20,446 nucleotides of DNA, taken from NCBI GenBank assembly GCA_044344145.1, contig JBIJDM010000021.1, positions 1 to 20,446 of the forward strand. The letters are read 5' to 3'. The notes beneath the pieces were generated by a model. That model was given only the letters and a program-made list of their open reading frames with translations, was not told the DNA's origin and made no database searches. Within the stretch, counting starts at the first letter, position 1; every line of letters starts with the position of its first letter. Source of the DNA: JBAXGE01 sp044344145. GTDB lineage: Bacteria > Planctomycetota > Phycisphaerae > WQYP01. The translations under genes were made by a program, and so were the position numbers. Shown piece after piece: positions 14,804-20,446 of this stretch.

Positions 14804-16297
14804 ATGCGACCATATCCCACATGTGCCGTGGCGTTGATTTTTGTTTTCACCGTGGTGGTCATGGCGCAGCAGCCAAAGACCGGGCTGGTGCGCAGTGTGG
14901 ATGGAACCACACAGGCTTGGAATGAGCGGGGGGAGATTCAGTATCAGGGGCGTGCTTTTGACTCCTGTACCGTGAAATATTCCACGGTCGGCAATACGGA
15001 ACGCACGGTTTACAATACGCCGGTGGGCATGATCGCTTGGTATGCTGACCCAACGGTTAGTTACACCCGCTTCCGGGGTCCGCATTACCGTAAAGATGAT
15101 GGCAATTATTGTCTCTATAGCTTTGAATCACGACTTTGCTTGTCAGCGGATGGTAAAGTTCTAGCCATCGGGGCCCGGGAAGTTTTTTCTGGCGGTAGTG
15201 TCTGGGGTTGCCTGGTTATGCAATTGCCCAAGGGCGAAGGCCGGTTCATTCCCTTCGCTGTGCCACCGGAAATGGGCGTGTATGGGGGGACAGATAAGGA
15301 CAACATCACCATCCAAAACAATGGGGAATACTTTGTGCTTAGTGGTGATGGCACGCAGCTCATTTATCATGTGCAGGTACAGGGCGAGCAACCATACCAT
15401 AATGCCGCCGCGATCATCGCCATGGATCTGGCCAGCGGGGCCACGCGTCGGCTGATGGGGTATCAATCGTTCGACCCGAAAAACCGTCAGGTTACAGTTG
15501 ATCCCAAGTCCCCTTGTTGGATTGACGTTGGTCGTACGTTGCAACTAGCCGGAGATCAGGTGGTGGTGGTGGGGCGGTTGCCGGAGGCCAAGGAGGAAGC
15601 GAAATTTACCTACGATTTGAAACCAGCAAAGTCAGTGCCGACCGAGGTTGTGCGCAAACCGGAAAGTGTAGCAAATCTGCAAGTCGGGCAGGCTACTACG
15701 CGCCCAGGGCTGGCGCAAACGTTGCATGCTCAGGGGCGTGATTTACTGTGTGCCTGTGCCGGTGATCCGGTCCTTACCGACCGGGCGATTGCGTTATTGG
15801 AACAAGCCCATAAGGCCGACAAGGCCAATGATTTGTATCGTCTCGATTTGGCCGATGCGTATGTACATTTGAATACCGAATTGGCGCTGGCTTGGGCCAT
15901 TGATTTATATGAGGAGGTTTTGAAACGCCAACCGGAAGATCGGTTGTTCGCCCGGGTGGCCATGGCGTATGAGCAATTGGGCAACTTCCAGACCGCGCTC
16001 GACTATGCGGAAAAGCGTTTAAGCGTGCCCGACGCGCAATTATATTCCGCGGCGCTGCAGATCAGTCAATTGGCCTTGGAGTCTGGCCAACACGCGCGCG
16101 GAATTAAACTACTGACCGGGCTGGTGGCGAAAAAGCCGGATGATCAGGCCGTAAAACTGCTGCTGGCCACAGTGCTGTCCGAAGCCGGACGCAAGGCGGA
16201 GGCGCTGCGTATGGCGGATGAGGCGATCCTGAAATTGCCCCCGGGAATACCGCTGGCCAAAGAAGCCGCCACGATCAAGGGGAGGATTCAGCGATGA
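14804..16297 (+). CDS. Exported beta-propeller-like / TPR protein
   Basis: A 497-residue exported protein of unknown function. A signal peptide spans about 1-21 (hydrophobic LIFVFTVVVMAQ). Residues about 28-260 are beta-rich with two propeller-like blade motifs, LSADGKVLAIGA (113-124) and LSGDGTQLIYHV (179-190), which suggests WD40/PD40-type folding. Residues about 300-497 are helical TPR-like repeats, the clearest being RLFARVAMAYEQLGNFQTALDYAEK (380-404), with further units at about 325-375 and 430-478. TPR units usually bind protein partners. There is no Shine-Dalgarno close to the ATG and no other in-frame ATG, GTG or TTG in the preceding 42 bases. Codon use is visibly richer in A/T than in neighbouring genes. 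The stop overlaps the next start by ATGA, so the two products are probably made together and may interact. Confidence 0.82.
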   Translation: MRPYPTCAVALIFVFTVVVMAQQPKTGLVRSVDGTTQAWNERGEIQYQGRAFDSCTVKYSTVGNTERTVYNTPVGMIAWYADPTVSYTRFRGPHYRKDDGNYCLYSFESRLCLSADGKVLAIGAREVFSGGSVWGCLVMQLPKGEGRFIPFAVPPEMGVYGGTDKDNITIQNNGEYFVLSGDGTQLIYHVQVQGEQPYHNAAAIIAMDLASGATRRLMGYQSFDPKNRQVTVDPKSPCWIDVGRTLQLAGDQVVVVGRLPEAKEEAKFTYDLKPAKSVPTEVVRKPESVANLQVGQATTRPGLAQTLHAQGRDLLCACAGDPVLTDRAIALLEQAHKADKANDLYRLDLADAYVHLNTELALAWAIDLYEEVLKRQPEDRLFARVAMAYEQLGNFQTALDYAEKRLSVPDAQLYSAALQISQLALESGQHARGIKLLTGLVAKKPDDQAVKLLLATVLSEAGRKAEALRMADEAILKLPPGIPLAKEAATIKGRIQR

Positions 16298-19041
16298 GTC
16301 ATTTTGGTTTCGGTAGCAACAAAGCGATGGGGCTCGTACTGCTGCTGGCTATGGCCACGGGTTTAAGCGCGCCGAGTTTCGCACAAGTGGCGTCGTTTGA
16401 TGTTCGTCAGGAGCGTCAGGCCTATTATGCCTCCCTGCAGGCCCACGAGCAGCAACTGGTCGGCAAGTATAACCTCAAGTACGACTTTGACGGCAAGATT
16501 ATACAGGATGAAAACTGGCAGAAAGCCGCCACCGAGTATAAACAATTCGAGGCCAACCACCGCGCGCAATTCAAGCAGGATTCCCGGCGTGATCAACACT
16601 GGACTGATATCGTCAACCAGGCGGGAGTCAAGCCGGACAACTGGACCGACACCGGTACCCCACCGGGGCATAAGCAGTACCGTGCTGGCCATAGTGATCG
16701 TGATATTACCGTGGCCAGCGTTAAGGACGTGAACGCCATCGTTGATGCCGCGAAAGCCAAAAACTACAACGTCCAGTGTGATCCGGGCAAGGTTTACATC
16801 AAAGAACTGGATGTGACAGTTTGGGATCCGGATACAATCACACTGCCCGGTGGTGAAAAACTCGCCAAGGGCAAAAGCCTGAGCCAGCAGGTGGCGGATT
16901 TGCATGACGCTGAGGTGGTGCTGAATCCGGAAGCCCCCGGCGTGGCGCAGCAGGTGAAGAAAGCCGCGAAACATCTGAATGTGCCACCCCCCAGTGATCC
17001 GACTGAGCAGGCGCGTTATGTTCAGGAACTGGCCAAAAGTGGGTACAAAGCCCAGAAAACCGTTGGCTTTACTGCCAATCAGGATACTTTTGAAAAACTG
17101 AAAGCGGGGGGTGATCCGACCGATATTCTCTATCCCTTTGGAGCCAGTAAAACACAGAAAAGTCAGGCCATCGGGCAGTTCCGCGACCAAACGGTTACCG
17201 AGGCGCTTAAGCTGTCGCTCAAAGCCGATCAGGCCAACCGCCAATATGCTTTAGCGCAACGGGAGAATTTCGTTAAGACGATGGACCGACAGTTGGAAAT
17301 AATTAAAAAAAGCGGTGTGACACCGCAGCTGGAAGTCATCAACCACCGACTCCAGACAGTTAAAGCCGAGATTGCACGGATCAAGAAAGTTCAGATGGGA
17401 GAAGAACTGACCCTGACTGTGGTACAGAAAAAATGTCCTGCCTTCGCGACTACACCCGGGGTTACGCACGAAACGGCTGCGGGTCTTTCCGTCGGCAAAG
17501 CAGTGAAGATTCAGACGGGTTTATCTGCGGTGGGCGCGCTGTTGGGATTGTATACGGATTACAACAACGAAGCGGCCAGCGCCACCGCCGAGGGGCGAAA
17601 TATTTCCTACGGCAAGATCGGCACTAATAGCGTACTGAATCTGACCGGCATTAACAACGCCGTCAACGCCGGCTCCGAGCTGTGGCGCGCCACCCACGAA
17701 GGCACTACCGACTATATACAGGAGCAACTCGCAGCCTATGCCAGCGCCGGTTACGACACCGATAAGTTTGGAGTCAAGCTGATCATTTTCATGAAAGCCT
17801 CGATCCGTGGTACCGTGCTGGGCAGCTATGCCGGAGCCAAAGGTTTACCACTACTAGGCGATGTACTCAGTGGCGTTGAAAACGCTTCCAACCTCATGGC
17901 CGCATCCGTTGGATTAGCCCATGATCTGCGGGCGATGTATGCCACCATGGAACAAAACAAGCTGCAGCAGGCGGATACGCTGGAACAGGCTATGGCCAAC
18001 GCCCGCTTGCTGGCGGCGGAATTACAAGCCTTGGTGGCACGCATTCGTACGGATGAACAGGCGCTGGGTAAGCTGGCGCAACAGACCCAGAAGATTCACG
18101 AGAATCTGCCGGTATTTAGGCAGGCTTTGGATGAGGATATTGCGCAAATCAACCTTCTGAACCAGCGTATCGTCGCCATGCAACAGTTTACGACCGGGAG
18201 TGGGTCGGCCAGCTTGACTACTGAGTTGGTGGGTGAGTATCAGGCAGTGGGGCAGGGACTGGAAACACCGCTGCGGATGGCCGGGGGACTAGTGGCCAAG
18301 AAAGAATCGGCTAATGCTACAACGATCCAGTCCATGCGTGAGGTTTTGGGCCGGGCCATTGCCGATGGAGAGGCACGTTTCGCGCAGGCCAATACCAAGC
18401 TGCGGGGGGTGGCCGATTTGGTCCAAGCCCGGCAAATCCAAAGTATTCAACGCACCCTCCGCGCGCGTGCCACCGCCAATTTGCAGGGGATGCAAAGTTT
18501 GGCGCAGGCACTGCCCAATGCGGCTGAATACTTCCAGAAGTTACACATTGAAAGCATGGCTAATCGGGCACGTTTTGCGGATGTGAAAGGCCGTTTGCTG
18601 CGCGGTATTGACTTCTTTGTCGCCAAGAAAACGAACCCGACTGAGGTGAGGCAACTAACCAATATGGCCAATGCAGCGCAGGCGATCCGGCTTGACCCCT
18701 CCGTGCTGGATGCCACTTCCGAGCGTCAGCGGATAGGTCGGCTGGTCGCTTCCCTGGGCCGATTTCTCGATCAGGAATTACCTCCGGACGAGGACCTTTC
18801 GGTCGTGCTTACGCGGGCCGAAAAAGCCGGACCCTTGAATGGTCCACTGCAAACCGCAGTCGCAAATGCAGAGGCCACGCTGGCTATGGCCCGAGAACGC
18901 ATGGCTCAATTGAATGAAATGCACCCAACGCAGACAACTGTGATCCAAAAAACCAAGGATGAAGCTACCCAAGGCACGGGTAGCATCGGTAAACTGAATG
19001 ACTGGATGCGCAAGGGTGCGGGTGGGAAAATATCTGAATAA
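16294..19041 (+). CDS. Large exported coiled-coil protein of unknown family
   Basis: A 915-residue protein I do not recognise. The start is supported by AGGGGAGG 8 bases ahead and by the ATGA overlap with the TPR gene. An N-terminal signal peptide (about 1-30, GLVLLLAMATGLSAPSFA) indicates export. Residues 100-180 form a compact-looking mixed segment with GHSDRDITV (132-140) and a Trp-Asp-Pro end (177-179). About 300-378 is a predicted coiled coil. About 398-545 is rich in Gly, Ala and short hydrophobic runs (GLSAVGALLGLY, KLIIFM, GLPLLGDVLSGV) without an obvious full-length membrane helix. About 545-632, 676-730 and 850-875 are again long amphipathic helices rich in Ala, Gln and Leu. The helix / hydrophobic core / helix plan recalls helical pore-forming or surface-filament proteins, but this is only a shape comparison. 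There are just two Cys (162 and 381). Confidence 0.82.
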   Translation: MSHFGFGSNKAMGLVLLLAMATGLSAPSFAQVASFDVRQERQAYYASLQAHEQQLVGKYNLKYDFDGKIIQDENWQKAATEYKQFEANHRAQFKQDSRRDQHWTDIVNQAGVKPDNWTDTGTPPGHKQYRAGHSDRDITVASVKDVNAIVDAAKAKNYNVQCDPGKVYIKELDVTVWDPDTITLPGGEKLAKGKSLSQQVADLHDAEVVLNPEAPGVAQQVKKAAKHLNVPPPSDPTEQARYVQELAKSGYKAQKTVGFTANQDTFEKLKAGGDPTDILYPFGASKTQKSQAIGQFRDQTVTEALKLSLKADQANRQYALAQRENFVKTMDRQLEIIKKSGVTPQLEVINHRLQTVKAEIARIKKVQMGEELTLTVVQKKCPAFATTPGVTHETAAGLSVGKAVKIQTGLSAVGALLGLYTDYNNEAASATAEGRNISYGKIGTNSVLNLTGINNAVNAGSELWRATHEGTTDYIQEQLAAYASAGYDTDKFGVKLIIFMKASIRGTVLGSYAGAKGLPLLGDVLSGVENASNLMAASVGLAHDLRAMYATMEQNKLQQADTLEQAMANARLLAAELQALVARIRTDEQALGKLAQQTQKIHENLPVFRQALDEDIAQINLLNQRIVAMQQFTTGSGSASLTTELVGEYQAVGQGLETPLRMAGGLVAKKESANATTIQSMREVLGRAIADGEARFAQANTKLRGVADLVQARQIQSIQRTLRARATANLQGMQSLAQALPNAAEYFQKLHIESMANRARFADVKGRLLRGIDFFVAKKTNPTEVRQLTNMANAAQAIRLDPSVLDATSERQRIGRLVASLGRFLDQELPPDEDLSVVLTRAEKAGPLNGPLQTAVANAEATLAMARERMAQLNEMHPTQTTVIQKTKDEATQGTGSIGKLNDWMRKGAGGKISE

Positions 19042-19049
19042 TCTCCCAC

Positions 19050-19072
19050 GGATGCCAAGCGTATCGGCATTC
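19050..19072 (+). other. Weak stem-loop after the two-gene module
   Basis: GGATGCC (19050-19056) and GGCATTC (19066-19072) form a 7-bp stem with one G-T pair and a 9-nt loop. No T tract follows, so it is a poor terminator. Read-through into the btaA promoter region is possible. Confidence 0.3.
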
Positions 19073-19083
19073 ATATCCTTGAA

Positions 19084-19164
19084 TGAACGGTTCGTTCAGA
19101 CGGGGCTAACGACTGATTAGTGCCGCGCTAAGTCTATTGATGGAAGTGGGTTACAACTTATCAT
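19084..19164 (+). promoter_or_regulatory. Palindrome and promoter boxes of the btaA-like gene
   Basis: TGAACGGTTCGTTCA (19084-19098) is identical to the left copy. TTAGTGCCGCGCTAA (19117-19131) is the second palindrome with one changed base. TTGATG (19137-19142) and TATCAT (19159-19164) have a 16-base spacer, predicting a start near 19171 and a leader of about 78 bases. It does not match a PhoB box. Confidence 0.5.
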
Positions 19165-19308
19165 ACCGTGGCTGCTGTGGTACAAGTGGGGGCATGTTTG
19201 GGCATGATGCTCAAGTATCCGTTCACCCCTCAACGACAGGAGTCCGGCATGGTCGCCACCAGTACCGAGTTATTAGAGCAGGCCATTCACCAACACGCCC
19301 CATTATCG
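19084..19308 (+). repeat. Right copy of the diverged direct repeat (promoter, leader and start of btaA)
   Basis: Direct-repeat partner of 14472-14695. Here the repeat is continuous with an intact gene, so this is the parental arrangement and the left copy is the truncated one. The homology begins at TGAACGG in both copies, with unrelated sequence on the left side. Confidence 0.9.
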
Positions 19309-20446
19309 CGCAAGGGGCTTATGGAACGGTTGTTTACGGCGTGGTTTGGGGGCTGGGTATATAACCAGATTTGGGAAGATCCGCGCGTGGATGCCCAGGC
19401 GTTGCAGATCGGGCCGGAGAGCCGGATTTTGACCATTTCCTCGGCGGGCTGCAATGTGCTGAATTATCTGATCCATAAGCCGGCCAGTATTGTGACGGTG
19501 GATTTGAATGCGGCGCATATGCACCTGACGCGGCTGAAGGTGGTGGCGGCGCAACAGTTGCCGGACTACGAGGCGTTTTTCAATTTCTTTGCGGTGGGCA
19601 AAGCCAAAACCAATTTGGGACTTTATCAACGATGTATCCGGCCCCATTTGCCGGAAGAAACCCGGAAGTTCTGGGATGGCGGGATGCCGGGGCGGCCACG
19701 GATTCATAGCTTTAAGAGTGGGTTGTACAATCAGGCCAAATTCGGTTTGTTGATGCGGGTACTGCATGGCTGTGCCAAAGTGATCCGGCGTGATCCGGGG
19801 GCCTTGCTCAAGGCCCGCACGCTGGAGGAACAGGAACAGATTTTCCACCAGCAGATTGAACCTTTGTTCGATAATCGGCTGGTACGGCTGGGAAGCCGGA
19901 TACCGCTGGTGATGTATAGTCTGGGCATCCCGCCGCAACAGTTTGAGCATGTGCGCAACGAGGGTAATGTCACAGATATGTACCTGCGCCGTTTGCGGCG
20001 GTTGGCGTGTGATTTTCCGGTGGGGGATAATTATTTTGCCTGGCAGGCGTTCGCGCGGCACTATGATTTGAAAGACCGGCGGGCCTTGCCGGATTATCTG
20101 CAGGAGGAGCATTACGCCACCGTACGGGCGGGGGCGGATCGGGTGGAAACCCGGATGACCTCACTCACCCGGGCTTTGTATGAAGCCAAGCCGGACAGCT
20201 TCAACGGCTTTGTATTTTTGGATGCACAGGACTGGATGCAGCCGCATCAGTTGGAGGAGTTGTGGACGCTGGTGGCGCTGAAGGGGCAATCGGGTAGCCG
20301 CATAATATTCCGCACCGGAGCGGCGGCCTCGCCGATCGAAACGGCCCTGACCCCGGCGTTGCGGGCACGGTTCAAGTATCATGAAACCATGTCGCAGGAG
20401 TTGTATCAGCAAGATCGGTCCGCTATTTATGGTGGTTTCCATGTCT
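19249..20446 (+). CDS. btaA: BtaA-like S-adenosylmethionine:diacylglycerol 3-amino-3-carboxypropyltransferase (DUF3419), 3'-partial
   Basis: Probable first enzyme of betaine-lipid synthesis: it moves the 3-amino-3-carboxypropyl group of S-adenosylmethionine to diacylglycerol, and BtaB then methylates the product to DGTS. The start has AGGAG 6 bases ahead. The frame stays open for 399 codons to the right edge, close to the full length of the family. Family features are YNQIWEDPRVD (38-48), the SAM-binding ISSAGCNVLNYL (63-74) and VTVDLNAAH (82-90), FFNFFAVG (110-117), SGLYNQAKFG (157-166) and the C-terminal FVFLDAQDWM (321-330). In many relatives the residue after ISSAG is Asp; here it is Cys68. 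No btaB is visible, but it could lie beyond the window. Membrane-lipid replacement under phosphate shortage is the known role of the family in other bacteria. Confidence 0.85.
   Translation, partial: MVATSTELLEQAIHQHAPLSRKGLMERLFTAWFGGWVYNQIWEDPRVDAQALQIGPESRILTISSAGCNVLNYLIHKPASIVTVDLNAAHMHLTRLKVVAAQQLPDYEAFFNFFAVGKAKTNLGLYQRCIRPHLPEETRKFWDGGMPGRPRIHSFKSGLYNQAKFGLLMRVLHGCAKVIRRDPGALLKARTLEEQEQIFHQQIEPLFDNRLVRLGSRIPLVMYSLGIPPQQFEHVRNEGNVTDMYLRRLRRLACDFPVGDNYFAWQAFARHYDLKDRRALPDYLQEEHYATVRAGADRVETRMTSLTRALYEAKPDSFNGFVFLDAQDWMQPHQLEELWTLVALKGQSGSRIIFRTGAAASPIETALTPALRARFKYHETMSQELYQQDRSAIYGGFHV

Noticed and set aside
14472..19308. Insertion-sequence target-site duplication
   Set aside because: At about 224 bases and roughly 20 percent divergence, with no transposase or terminal inverted repeats, the flanking repeats do not fit an IS target duplication.

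Overview
The window looks like a chromosomal segment of a moderately high-GC Gram-negative bacterium, most likely a member of the PVC superphylum and probably Planctomycetota. The reasons are two large exported proteins of heparinase / alpha-alpha-toroid type, an ECF sigma factor operon that encodes a Gln/Met-rich exported PDZ protein, a stand-alone dnaK, a BtaA-type betaine-lipid enzyme, and use of GTG and TTG starts. The lineage is inferred from gene content and protein style; no rRNA is present.

Left part (1-9104). An exported polysaccharide-lyase-like protein, probably cut by the left edge, ends at a strong Rho-independent terminator. dnaK follows on the same strand and may have a promoter that overlaps that terminator. 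dnaK converges on a minus-strand block, with terminators between them. That block contains a two-PDZ HtrA/DegP periplasmic protease and panB (ketopantoate hydroxymethyltransferase). A separate minus-strand operon follows: ECF sigma factor, then a single-pass membrane protein that overlaps it by ATGA (probable anti-sigma), then an exported PDZ protein that ends at its own terminator. DnaK, HtrA, the ECF pair and the PDZ protein give this part a protein-quality and envelope-stress character.

Middle (9201-14433). A large exported heparinase II/III-like protein on the minus strand is divergent from a GAF-AAA+-Fis sigma-54 activator on the plus strand. They share a 640-base intergenic region with two perfect inverted repeats. 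A tRNA-Lys(CUU) with a near-consensus promoter follows the activator.

Right part (14434-20446). This is the most unusual region. Just downstream of the tRNA lies a 224-base segment that is a diverged direct copy of the 225 bases at 19084-19308. The right copy is the promoter, leader and first 20 codons of a btaA-like gene (DUF3419 family) that runs to the window edge. The left copy keeps the promoter-like block, has a damaged Shine-Dalgarno, and encodes only a 23-codon remnant of the same N terminus. Between the copies sits a translationally coupled two-gene module of lower GC. It encodes an exported beta-propeller-like/TPR protein and a 915-residue exported coiled-coil protein that I do not recognise. 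The arrangement suggests that the module now occupies the place of most of a duplicated btaA gene and may be read from the captured btaA-type promoter.
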